From NCBI RefSeq assembly GCF_014697575.1, contig NZ_JACJSC010000044.1:1-37101 (forward strand): a stretch of 37,101 nt of DNA. Reading direction: 5' to 3'. The notes below the pieces were generated by a model, which searched no databases, was not told where the DNA came from, and worked only from the letters and a program-made list of their open reading frames with translations. Below, piece after piece: positions 9,201 through 17,023 of the stretch. The position numbers and the translations under genes were made by a program. The number at the start of each line of letters is the position of its first letter. Within the stretch, counting starts at the first letter, position 1. This DNA comes from Planktothrix sp. FACHB-1365. Its GTDB lineage: Bacteria > Cyanobacteriota > Cyanobacteriia > Cyanobacteriales > Microcoleaceae.

Positions 9201-9395
9201 TTCTCCCATGTAGATAATATCATCCTCCGATTCTGCCCGACTATTTCCCCAAACAGCCCAAGCCATTGCTTCTAATAAGGAAGATTTTCCCGCCCCATTG
9301 GAACCACAAATACAAGCGGTATGTAATCCACTAAAATCTAAAGTCGCTTCTCGGTAGCTAAGGAAGTTTTTTAGGGTCAGTTTTTGGGGAATCAT
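6291..9395 (-). CDS. sbcC: SbcC/Rad50-type exonuclease subunit C (AAA ATPase)
   Basis: SbcC is the ATPase and coiled-coil arm of the SbcCD nuclease, which opens DNA hairpins and processes double-strand breaks. The 1034-aa protein has a Walker A motif near the N-terminus (GSNGAGKSS), long Gln/Glu-rich coiled coils on both sides of a zinc hook CPLC (C525 and C528), the ABC signature YSGGEAFRINFAIRLA, and Walker B LQMLIIDEGFGTQD followed by the TVTHIPSLKEAF helix. The nuclease partner SbcD is not adjacent, so the subunits must be encoded apart. Pieces of coiled coil read as ORFs on the other strand are shadows. The ATG start at 9395 begins the typical MIPQKLTLKNFLSY. Confidence 0.95.
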   Translation of the reverse strand: MIPQKLTLKNFLSYREATLDFSGLHTACICGSNGAGKSSLLEAMAWAVWGNSRAESEDDIIYMGELEARVDFTFINQGNLYRVIRNRRRGQSGTLEFQVATTALQEIEDLDTIKFRPLTERGLRATQQKILDYLKLDYDTFINSAYLRQGRADEFMIKRPTERKEILASLLKLDQYDGLSEKAKDLAREYKAQGEVLEQTLTTNQAQIEQKGQLEQDIIQLQTTIDHLQEKQAQDRDHYQQLQAQQHHRQAWQKLLTGQQQQHQTFAQDYRRLQQELAATQQQRQELEAVLQQETEIQTGYQHFQTLQITEESLSSQFKLYQEYQQQRQQLQEQQRQHLNSLQQQIQTLQARLEALTQQEQDYLQILSQKPDIEAGLEQLQTARTRLNQFDQLQLEVTPLLQHRQRLQTELDRSQSRQQARLEELKTSVGKLQRTLKQHRPQLEAQLETIANQITELDKKKVYQLRVREKGQERHTFMERLNNSKRDYEEKLSELEQKIQLLSKSESEEKETDDAPLLRSQFPPCPLCDRPLDEHHWNLVISKHQNQQQEFRNQIWVVHEQLVVADRELKILQEEYRQIQQDLLPYEELREHRGKIQAQLEGLYQDEQQLQQLILEQKSVQDMLETGSYATDLYAELQDLEQKLSQINYNEQSHALARNEEKRWRWAEIKYSQIRDAEDKLIKITTQKPELETQIQTSTQTLTEQKNNSEIQQQIVTIEQKITAMGYNVEEHNRIRSELRQAQVWLTRTEQLNQAKQQYPILQKRIEELETLTEERVKNLQAIQGQIELLQQQLQETPDPTEALKQLDQLIQQQQLKLDSYLGQLGSLQQQQTQLDQLNTQQTELKTQLDTVRRQYRVYQELAQAFGKNGIQALMIENILPELEAETNQILSRLSANQLHVQFVTQRTGRSTRSAKTAKMIETLEILIADARGTRSYETYSGGEAFRINFAIRLALAKLLAQRAGTSLQMLIIDEGFGTQDAEGCDRLIAAINAIASDFACILTVTHIPSLKEAFQARIEVHKTSQGSQIYLSI

Positions 9396-9586
9396 GGGTT
9401 TTCACAACTGGAAATAGAGAATTTTTAGGAGGTTGCTGCATTCATCAATATTATTTTAACGCAATTTGTGTTAGTTGGACTATAACAAAAATATCGTCAG
9501 TTAAAGGGTAAGACTTTAAGGGTTTATCTTACACTTTTTTACACCCATCTTGCTCCAATGCCGATTCGGTTTGCAATTCGGTACAG

Positions 9587-11005
9587 TTAGCAACAACCGC
9601 AACCACCGTCATCAATTGAATTAAAGAGTTCACACAGGTCTGCATAAGCACTATTAGTTTCTAAAACCCCTTCGCCAAACAAAGCAACTGCTAGTGGTAT
9701 TTGAGAATCGTCGTTAGTTAATCTTCTTAAGCCATGGAAGCGTGTTGCTAAACTTTCAACAACGCTATCACCATAATGACTTCGATAGGGATCTTTTAGC
9801 TTAAAATTCAATAAGATAAACAAAAGCAAAAATATACAAAATGATATTGATAAAAAATCAAATATTTTTCCTGAAAACAATTGTATCAGAATTAATAAAA
9901 ATGAAGATAATCCCACAAAACTCGGATAATATAGTGCTTTATATACTTGGTCAGAACTCAAAAGCAATCCTATTGCTTTTAGCTTATTATGAATTTTTTC
10001 TGCACTTTTCAAGGATCGAAACAACAATAGACGATCCATATTTCCTTGTGATAATTCAATATTTTGTGAAAGTTCTTTTTCTAAAAAATGTAAAGAATCG
10101 TCTACAGATTTTTTAGGCATCAGTCTTTTTTTCTCCTCAACATCTATTCCTACATCAAAATATTTTTGTTGAACTAAACTGGTAATTGCTGTGAAAATCA
10201 TTTGTTTTTCACCATTAACTAGAAAAGCTACCTCATAGGGATGTAAATTTTCCGGTTCTGATAAGGTTTCAGTTTTACCTTCAGGAAAACGCAGCAAGTA
10301 TTGTAACTTAAATGCCAAAGTCAGACCTATGATTATAGTTACAGTATGGAAGATTAGAAGTCCCCAGCCTGCAAAGCTCATTAGGTTAATCCCAGCTATC
10401 GACTGACAACTAACCATAACAAAAGATAAAGCAAATAACGCCAAAAATAGAGCTAATTGATTGAGTTTAAATGCAGGCAGAAATTTCACATTTGGTTTTG
10501 GTAATATCCAATTGCTTTGGGGATTAACTCTAACAAAACAGATGTCTCTTCCAAATCTTAACTCTGGTTCTGACCAGATATCTACTGGAGGAAACTGCCT
10601 AAAAAAGTGTTTATAACTTTCTAAAGTCTTGTTGTAGTTGTAAAGATGTTTTAATCGTTGTGAATATCCACCTTTTGTCGGTTCATGATGTAAGGGTCGT
10701 TGCAAAACGTTGGGACAAAATTCTTCCCAATAAGATTTGGTATAGGTTAAATGTAAATGCCAAACTTGATCAACTTGTTCGGATGGACAAACACCATGAT
10801 CGGCTACTATTGCTAAAAAAACAAACTTCTTATACTCTTCTATGGCTCTGTTTGTATAATCTAAAGACCAGCCCTGTTCCCGTGCTAACTTTTGGGTAAA
10901 GGAAAATGAAGCCCCAATTTCATCAAAAGAGAATGATTGAATCCTGTTATATAAATCTATATATTCTGGATTGATATACTGATATTCCGGGTTAAAATTA
11001 CTCAT
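9587..11005 (-). CDS. GRDP/TIGR04222-like membrane protein of unknown function
   Basis: The start is the ATG at 11005, preceded by AGAGGA at a good distance; an in-frame TTG eight codons upstream is less likely. The 472-aa protein has three parts. The N-terminal ~150 residues carry DHGVCPSEQVDQVWHLHLTY and a YWEEFCPNVL segment, as in glycine-rich-domain (DUF1399/GRDP) proteins. Two hydrophobic hairpins follow (around ALFLALFALSFVMVSC and LLIFHTVTIIIGLTLAF), then a soluble loop and a second hydrophobic pair (FVGLSSFLLILIQLF and ISFCIFLLLFILLNF). The C-terminus ends in a small Gly/Cys tail (DDGGCGCC), typical of TIGR04222 proteins. Base composition is more AT-rich than its neighbours. It is last in the minus-strand run, 135 bp after the HetZ-related gene. 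Function unknown. Confidence 0.72.
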   Translation of the reverse strand: MSNFNPEYQYINPEYIDLYNRIQSFSFDEIGASFSFTQKLAREQGWSLDYTNRAIEEYKKFVFLAIVADHGVCPSEQVDQVWHLHLTYTKSYWEEFCPNVLQRPLHHEPTKGGYSQRLKHLYNYNKTLESYKHFFRQFPPVDIWSEPELRFGRDICFVRVNPQSNWILPKPNVKFLPAFKLNQLALFLALFALSFVMVSCQSIAGINLMSFAGWGLLIFHTVTIIIGLTLAFKLQYLLRFPEGKTETLSEPENLHPYEVAFLVNGEKQMIFTAITSLVQQKYFDVGIDVEEKKRLMPKKSVDDSLHFLEKELSQNIELSQGNMDRLLLFRSLKSAEKIHNKLKAIGLLLSSDQVYKALYYPSFVGLSSFLLILIQLFSGKIFDFLSISFCIFLLLFILLNFKLKDPYRSHYGDSVVESLATRFHGLRRLTNDDSQIPLAVALFGEGVLETNSAYADLCELFNSIDDGGCGCC

Positions 11006-11140
11006 GATTATTTCCTCTAAAACCCTCAATGATAGGGTCAGTTTTAATTTGTTACTAGCTTGCCAGACAGAAGTTTAAAAGTTACCTAATTTTTTACAAA
11101 ACTTTATAATCAGCCAAAACAGATTGGTAGATTCTGGATA

Positions 11141-12274
11141 TCAGCTTGATTGATTCCGCAGATTTTGAGCCATTAAATACATTGTCGCCCATTCCTGTTG
11201 AATTTGGGTGATTTTAAGGGCTAAGGCTTGAGCAATTGTTTCTAAGGTTTCCCCCGCTTTTAAACGTTCAATAATTTGCTGTTGGGTGGGGGTTAAACCT
11301 TGCCAAAATTTTTGCCATTGGTCGGAGGTTAATCCTAAACGATGTTCCGATAAAGAGGTTCCTAACCAACTGGTGACTAATTCCGGGTTTTGTTTTAAGG
11401 TAAAATTTTTAATCGCATGATAACCCACTTTTTCTCGGAGTCGATAGATTTGTTTAATCGGTAAATTTAATTTTTGAGCGATCGCATCTTGGGATAATCC
11501 TTGTAAATATAATCGCAACCATTCTGCCGCAATGGGGTCAACATTTTTAATTAAATACGCTTCAAATTCAGATTGAACAGCTAACCGTTGGTTTTGTTGG
11601 GTTTGGAAATATTGTTCATCTTCATAGTGAGAAACCGCTTGATGATCGAATAAACTAATAGTTTCATCTGTCTCATCGGATAGGATTTCATCGGATAACT
11701 GTTTAATCCATTCTCCGGTGGGAACTTGGGTTAAGCCTCCCCGTTGAGTGCGACGTAAATAGTTAACAAATCGATAAACTAATAACGGTTGATTCCGAAT
11801 AGGACGCAAACAATATTCTTCTACAGTTGTTAATAGTAAAGCATTTCTTAATTGTTGATTAGAGGTACATTGAGAAATCCATTGCATTTGTTGTTGTAAA
11901 TAGCGATCGCTATTCAACATTTCCTGTACCACTTCTTGTAAAACATCCACCACTTGACGTTGACGATCTCGACTGGTAGCAACCCACAGGCGAACTTTTT
12001 GCCGCAAAATCACTAAACTCCCTAAGCGCTGCATTAAATGGCGATAAGCTTTTTCGGGAGACACTTCTAAATAGCGCTGTTGTAGAATGCGATAGCGAAA
12101 ATTTAACCCTTGTTTGATCCGGTTTTGTTGGTCAGGAGGGAGAGTCTCTAAGGATTCAGAATGTTCTCCCAGTAACCAACGAATCAGGCTTTCTCGCGTG
12201 TTTGGGTTTAAGTGAGGGTAGTCGTTTTCCAGTTGAAAACGCCACTGATTTTTCCAAGATTCTGATAACGTCAT
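11141..12274 (-). CDS. HetZ-related protein with sigma-70 region-4-like HTH
   Basis: This 377-aa, mainly helical protein has in its C-terminal third WLRLYLQGLSQDAIAQKLNL followed by PIKQIYRLREKV, a helix-turn-helix like those of sigma-70 region 4. A second repeat-like segment follows: LTPTQQQIIERLKAGETLET, then IAQALALKITQIQQEW. That layout matches my recollection of HetZ and HetZ-related proteins, regulators first studied in heterocyst differentiation but also present in filamentous strains without heterocysts. It starts 51 bp after the stop of the adenylate cyclase gene on the same strand, so it may share a transcript with it. The family call is from motif memory; a divergent sigma-like regulator is the alternative. 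Confidence 0.65.
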   Translation of the reverse strand: MTLSESWKNQWRFQLENDYPHLNPNTRESLIRWLLGEHSESLETLPPDQQNRIKQGLNFRYRILQQRYLEVSPEKAYRHLMQRLGSLVILRQKVRLWVATSRDRQRQVVDVLQEVVQEMLNSDRYLQQQMQWISQCTSNQQLRNALLLTTVEEYCLRPIRNQPLLVYRFVNYLRRTQRGGLTQVPTGEWIKQLSDEILSDETDETISLFDHQAVSHYEDEQYFQTQQNQRLAVQSEFEAYLIKNVDPIAAEWLRLYLQGLSQDAIAQKLNLPIKQIYRLREKVGYHAIKNFTLKQNPELVTSWLGTSLSEHRLGLTSDQWQKFWQGLTPTQQQIIERLKAGETLETIAQALALKITQIQQEWATMYLMAQNLRNQSS

Positions 12275-12325
12275 TTAAAATTTAAAAGGTGCAAACAATT
12301 ATCAATTTTAAGCTGTTTTCCTATT

Positions 12326-14488
12326 TTATCCTAAATCGGGTAAGCTACCATCGATTTTATGGGCTTGAACTGGAGAGTTTTCATTGAGTTTATTATGGAT
12401 CATTTCAACTAAATGTTGAGTTTCTGCGGTTATTTGTTGCTCATTTAGGGCAACCATTTTGTCAATGACACCTAGATAATTTTCTCCTTTTCGACCCAAT
12501 AAAAAATAAGTATTCATACTACCTTTCCCTTTAATTGAAATTAAACCTCGTTTAACGACAACATATTTTTTCGGTAAAAGATGATAAGTATCTTCACTCA
12601 TTTGAATATGTCCCGCTAACCCATGAGATTCCATCCGAGACGCAATATTGACCGTATCTCCCCATAAATCATACAAGAATTTTTTAATCCCAATCACACC
12701 CGCAACAACAGGGCCGCTATGAATTCCAATTCGCACACTAAAGGCTTTATGATGGGTCTGATTAAATTCCAGAATTGCGCTTTGCATATCTAATGCCATA
12801 TCTGCGATCGCAATTGCATGATCAGACCGAGGATCAGGTAATCCCCCCACCACCATATAAGCATCTCCAATGGTTTTAATTTTTTCTAATCCATATTTTT
12901 CTGTTAATCGATCAAAACTAGAGAATAATTCATTCAGTAAATTGACTAAAGAAATCGGACTTAAGGAAGATGAAATTTGGGTAAATCCAACAATATCCGC
13001 AAATAAAACAGTGACTTGTCCAAAATGTTCAGCAATCGTTTTTGTTTCTTGTTTCAGACGATTTGCAATGGGTTCGGGTAAAATATTTAAGAGTAAGCGT
13101 TCTGTTTGTTTCTGTTGATAACGCAGTGCAACTTCCGCCAATTTTCGTTTAATAAACTGACCTAACTGACTACCAATAGCGGTCATGGTTTGCATTAATT
13201 CAGGATCAGGCGAAGTTTTTTCTTGACTGAAAAAAGCCATCACTCCTAAGACATCTTTTCCATCTTGAATGGGGAATCCAAAAGCCGTCTGTAGCCCTAA
13301 TTCTTGAGCAATATGATGATGATGAGATTCTTGATCAATCATCAAATCTTCACTCCACTGAGCAAAGCCACTGCCCCAAATTTGACCCGGTAAACCCATA
13401 TTAATATCTAAGGTTATATTTTCATACAGCTTTTCAATTGTTGATAATTCAATCCTGGGTTTTGCCCAGATTTCAAGACACTGAAGTTTCGGGTTAATTG
13501 ACTTAAGTTTAAAAGCAGATTCTTGAGCCAGTTCATTCTCTAACATTAAGAGATCTGCTGAAAAAGGTTCTAACATCCAGACTTCGCCTAAAACCCATCC
13601 CCAACTTTCACAAATTGAGCGTAAAATTTGCAGGAAGGCTTCATGAATATTCGCTGCTTCCGATAAAATTCGAGAAATTTGGTATTGAGTGAAAACCCTT
13701 TGTTGAGCGCGTTTTCGAGCGGTGACATCCCGGCCAACATAAATAAAATCAAGGCTATCATCCGTATCAGTTGTTAAAGTTGAAATCGAAAATTCTAAAA
13801 TGATTATACCCCCATATTTCTTTTTACAACTTAATTCTAAATTTTTAAATAGAAAGTCTTCTTTTTTGAGGAAAGATTCGGTTAAATACTCTTTTAAAGC
13901 CGTGTCATCTTCCAAAAAATTAAAGATAGGATTATTAATTAAATCCGATTGATTATATCCTAACAATGATAAAGTAGCTAGATTGACTTTTTTAATCATG
14001 CCCTGTTGATTGGTAACAATTAAAATATCCTCCATTGAGGTAATAATTCGGTCAATATATTGTTGAGAATGAGAATAAGCATTTAACAACAACCGAGATT
14101 CATTGGTTTCTTGAACTAATGCTTGCTCTAACTGCATTTTTTGCGTAACATTCTCAAAAAGGATCATTAATTCAGGGATATGTTTACCTTGGATTGAAAC
14201 GCCCAAAAAGTACATATTAAAATAAATTAATTCACCATCTGGGATTTGTCGGCTCATGGAATTCAATTCAAAATAATCTTGATCTCCCTGGATAATGGCA
14301 TCAATGATCTCCTCGGTTCCAAACAGTTCAGGAAAATAAGATTGAACGTTTTCTCCGATTACAATCGATGCAGCATCCTCCGCAAGCCGAACAACTCCTG
14401 GAGAAAACTCTTTAATGCTCAAGTCTGGATTAACAACTAGGTAATCCATTTGACGAAGAGTTAAAAACTGTTTAAATAAATTATCCAT
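12326..14488 (-). CDS. Adenylate cyclase with PAS-PAS-GAF sensor (class III)
   Basis: Predicted to make cAMP. The 720-aa protein has an N-terminal PAS-like module (1-130), a second PAS (about 140-262, DILIVTNQQGMIKKVN), a GAF (about 275-450), the connector LLLNILPEPIANRLKQE that often precedes class III cyclases, and the cyclase domain (about 490-660). Metal aspartates are D498 (FADIVGFT) and D542 (KTIGDAYM). The substrate pair is Lys (EKIKTIGD) and Asp (LYDLWGDTVN), the class IIIa ATP-specific pattern. No membrane segment is seen. The first ~190 residues resemble those of the adjacent diguanylate cyclase, so the two probably arose by duplication and output swapping. The gap to that upstream gene is 96 bp. 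Confidence 0.9.
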   Translation of the reverse strand: MDNLFKQFLTLRQMDYLVVNPDLSIKEFSPGVVRLAEDAASIVIGENVQSYFPELFGTEEIIDAIIQGDQDYFELNSMSRQIPDGELIYFNMYFLGVSIQGKHIPELMILFENVTQKMQLEQALVQETNESRLLLNAYSHSQQYIDRIITSMEDILIVTNQQGMIKKVNLATLSLLGYNQSDLINNPIFNFLEDDTALKEYLTESFLKKEDFLFKNLELSCKKKYGGIIILEFSISTLTTDTDDSLDFIYVGRDVTARKRAQQRVFTQYQISRILSEAANIHEAFLQILRSICESWGWVLGEVWMLEPFSADLLMLENELAQESAFKLKSINPKLQCLEIWAKPRIELSTIEKLYENITLDINMGLPGQIWGSGFAQWSEDLMIDQESHHHHIAQELGLQTAFGFPIQDGKDVLGVMAFFSQEKTSPDPELMQTMTAIGSQLGQFIKRKLAEVALRYQQKQTERLLLNILPEPIANRLKQETKTIAEHFGQVTVLFADIVGFTQISSSLSPISLVNLLNELFSSFDRLTEKYGLEKIKTIGDAYMVVGGLPDPRSDHAIAIADMALDMQSAILEFNQTHHKAFSVRIGIHSGPVVAGVIGIKKFLYDLWGDTVNIASRMESHGLAGHIQMSEDTYHLLPKKYVVVKRGLISIKGKGSMNTYFLLGRKGENYLGVIDKMVALNEQQITAETQHLVEMIHNKLNENSPVQAHKIDGSLPDLG

Positions 14489-14584
14489 AATCCCTGAATG
14501 ACTTCAATAAAGTTATTCTTTTTCTCAAATCTTAGCGTTAGATCACACTATTTTGGGGTAGATGCAATCGAATGAAAGGTACAA

Positions 14585-16456
14585 TTAGGGAGAGGCTATA
14601 CAAATGGAATTTCGGCCATTTTGTTTAGCTTGATACAAAGCTTGATCAGCCGTGTGAATGACAATTTGAGGGGTTAAATGTTCGATAGGAATTAAAGTCG
14701 CCACTCCAATACTCATTGTGACATAATTACTGACCTCGGATTCCCGATGGGGAATTTGCAAGGCTTCCACCTGTTCCCGAATTCTTTCTGCAACCTCAAC
14801 GGCTTCTGAAGTCTGGGTATTCGGTAAAATTACAGCAAATTCCTCCCCTCCATAACGAGCCACTAAATCGCTACTTCGTTGAACAATATTCTGTAAAACT
14901 TGAGCGACTTCCTGTAAACAAAAATCCCCCGCTAAATGTCCATAGCTATCATTGTATTGTTTAAAATAATCAATATCGAGTAAAAGCAACGATAAAGGTG
15001 ATCCTTCTCGTCTCAATCGATTCCATTCTTGATAAAGTACCCGATCAAAATGACGACGATTGGCTAGACCTGTTAATCCATCTTGAATTACTAACTGTTG
15101 TAATCCTTGATAAGCAATTTGTAATTGTTCATAAAGTTCGGCTTGTTGCAACGCAATAGCAATTTGGGTTGCTAATTCCTCTAATAAGTTAATTTCCCAC
15201 ACTTCCCAATGGCGAGGTTGATAGCATTGATGGGCCATTAATAATCCCCAAACTTGATTGGTGGAATTAGACTCTTGAGAGGAGTCATAAATCAGAATGG
15301 GTACAACTAAACTCGCTTTAACTTTTAATTGAAGTAAAGAATAGAGATAGGGAAAATTAATAGGAATTAAGTAAACATCCTCAATGGCATCGATTTTTCC
15401 CGAATTAAAATAAGATAATAAAAGAAAATTAAAATCTGGGGTTAAAATAGACGGATTTAGAGGTGGGATAGAAGAATTGATGACGGTTTCAGCGATTATT
15501 CGTCCTTCTGTTGGGGTGAAAAATCGATAAATTAAAACTCGATCAACCTGTAAAAAATGACGAATTTCTCCGACGATGGTTTGTAAGGTTTCTTGTAAGC
15601 TTAAAGATTGATGAATGCGTTGGGTAATCGTTTTTAAAAGCCGATCGCGTTCTCCTTGTTGACGGAACTGAAATTCCACCCGTTTCTGTTCCGTCATATC
15701 TCGACCGATCCAAACAAATTCTTGATTTTCAGAAATATCAAAATTCAGGGAGGAACAGGAAAATGAGATCGGAAAAGACGTTCCAGTTTTAGCTTTACAG
15801 AGAATTTCTATCGGATTTAATAAATGAAAAGAAGCTAAGAATTCGGATTCTTTAAAATTATGGGTAATTTTTTCGTTTTCAAATAATTTAAAAATAGAGT
15901 GTTGAATTAATTCTTCTTGGGAATATTTAAATAAAATAATGGTGGCTTTATTAATTATTTTAATAATTCCCTGATGATCTGTTACAATCAACAAATCAGT
16001 CATAGAATTAATGATTTGATTTAGATAGGTTTTAGTTTTATCTAAAGCACTTAAAGCCAATCCATATTCTTTCGCAACTTGAGTAATTTTTTGTTCTTTT
16101 AAAACCCATTCTGTTGTATCTTCCAAGACAATTAATAACTCTTCATGATTGAGAGGATTTTCAGGATTATTTAAAACATAAATATCAAAATAGATAATTT
16201 CTTCTTCCTTTAAACCCCGGCAGATTCCTTTGATTTCAAATTGATTAATTTGATGATTAATAATTTTTTTAAAGGTTTCTTCTAATCCAATTAACTCAGG
16301 AAAAGCATCACAGACATCTTCTCCAGATCGCACTTGCTCTGGACAATCTGCAAATCTGGCGACACCCCAAGATAATTCGACAATCCTAAGCTCTGAATTA
16401 ATGGTCAAATATTCAATGTTTTTAGGTGCTAAGATTTTTTTTAACAGTGTGTTCAT
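14585..16456 (-). CDS. Diguanylate cyclase with PAS-PAS-GAF sensor
   Basis: Predicted to make cyclic di-GMP from two GTP. The 623-aa order is: an N-terminal PAS-like module homologous to that of the neighbouring adenylate cyclase; a second PAS (SMTDLLIVTDHQGIIKIINK); a phytochrome/CBCR-like GAF (VDRVLIYRF, then KASLVVPIL and WGLLMAHQC); a short coiled coil; and a GGDEF domain. The active site is GGEEF, and an RSSD inhibitory site lies five residues before it, so the enzyme should be active and product-inhibited. No EAL domain. The Cys that anchors bilin in cyanobacteriochromes is missing from the expected place before VKASLVVP, so covalent light sensing is unlikely. It starts 42 bp after the GTPase stop. 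Confidence 0.92.
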   Translation of the reverse strand: MNTLLKKILAPKNIEYLTINSELRIVELSWGVARFADCPEQVRSGEDVCDAFPELIGLEETFKKIINHQINQFEIKGICRGLKEEEIIYFDIYVLNNPENPLNHEELLIVLEDTTEWVLKEQKITQVAKEYGLALSALDKTKTYLNQIINSMTDLLIVTDHQGIIKIINKATIILFKYSQEELIQHSIFKLFENEKITHNFKESEFLASFHLLNPIEILCKAKTGTSFPISFSCSSLNFDISENQEFVWIGRDMTEQKRVEFQFRQQGERDRLLKTITQRIHQSLSLQETLQTIVGEIRHFLQVDRVLIYRFFTPTEGRIIAETVINSSIPPLNPSILTPDFNFLLLSYFNSGKIDAIEDVYLIPINFPYLYSLLQLKVKASLVVPILIYDSSQESNSTNQVWGLLMAHQCYQPRHWEVWEINLLEELATQIAIALQQAELYEQLQIAYQGLQQLVIQDGLTGLANRRHFDRVLYQEWNRLRREGSPLSLLLLDIDYFKQYNDSYGHLAGDFCLQEVAQVLQNIVQRSSDLVARYGGEEFAVILPNTQTSEAVEVAERIREQVEALQIPHRESEVSNYVTMSIGVATLIPIEHLTPQIVIHTADQALYQAKQNGRNSICIASP

Positions 16457-16498
16457 AACTTATCCCAGAACAAATGCACAACTAAATTCTATAACTTA

Positions 16499-17023
16499 TC
16501 AAGATAGAAATTTTTGAGAAAGTTGGTGGAAAATCGTATCAACATGATCCCCGGTTTTGGCGGAGGTTTGATAGGTGGCTAAAATTTGTCCACATTGCTT
16601 AAAATCAGGAGCGAGTTTAACAATTCGTTCCAGTTCAGTTGAGTCAACCAAATCCATTTTATTAAACGCAATGACCATAAATCCTTTCGGATTGACTGAT
16701 AAAAATAAGTCAATATGTTCCGAGAGCCGTTCTACCGTTTCCTGACGGGTCACATCTGCAACAATGACCGTACCGCTTGCTCCTTGTAAATAACTGGGGG
16801 CGATCGCTTTAAATTTAGTATGGCCTTCAATATCCCAAATTAACAATTGCACAGTTCCCGTTTTTTCAGGATTCAGGACTGCGAGATCAACAGCTTTGCG
16901 AGAAATTTTAACTCCCACCGTAGACAAATATTGATCACTAAATTGACGATCCACAAATCTCCGAATCAAACTGGTTTTTCCAACTCCAAAATCACCGACT
17001 AAGCAAATTTTTTTAGAAATCAT
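16499..17023 (-). CDS. Ras/Rab-like small GTPase
   Basis: This is a stand-alone 174-aa G domain numbered like Ras at its start: P-loop GDFGVGKT (10-17), switch-I Thr35 (STVGV), G3 WDIEGH (D64 to H68), NKMD (121-124) and SAK (154-156). The Ras Gln61 position is His68 and the Gly12 position is Phe12, so intrinsic hydrolysis may differ from Ras and depend on a partner. No lipidation site or membrane segment is seen. Its ATG overlaps the stop of the OmpA/roadblock-like gene (ATGA at 17020-17023), which indicates translational coupling and suggests the two proteins act together. Bacterial Ras-like GTPases such as MglA work with roadblock proteins in cell polarity and motility; such a role here is inference. 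Confidence 0.9.
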   Translation of the reverse strand: MISKKICLVGDFGVGKTSLIRRFVDRQFSDQYLSTVGVKISRKAVDLAVLNPEKTGTVQLLIWDIEGHTKFKAIAPSYLQGASGTVIVADVTRQETVERLSEHIDLFLSVNPKGFMVIAFNKMDLVDSTELERIVKLAPDFKQCGQILATYQTSAKTGDHVDTIFHQLSQKFLS

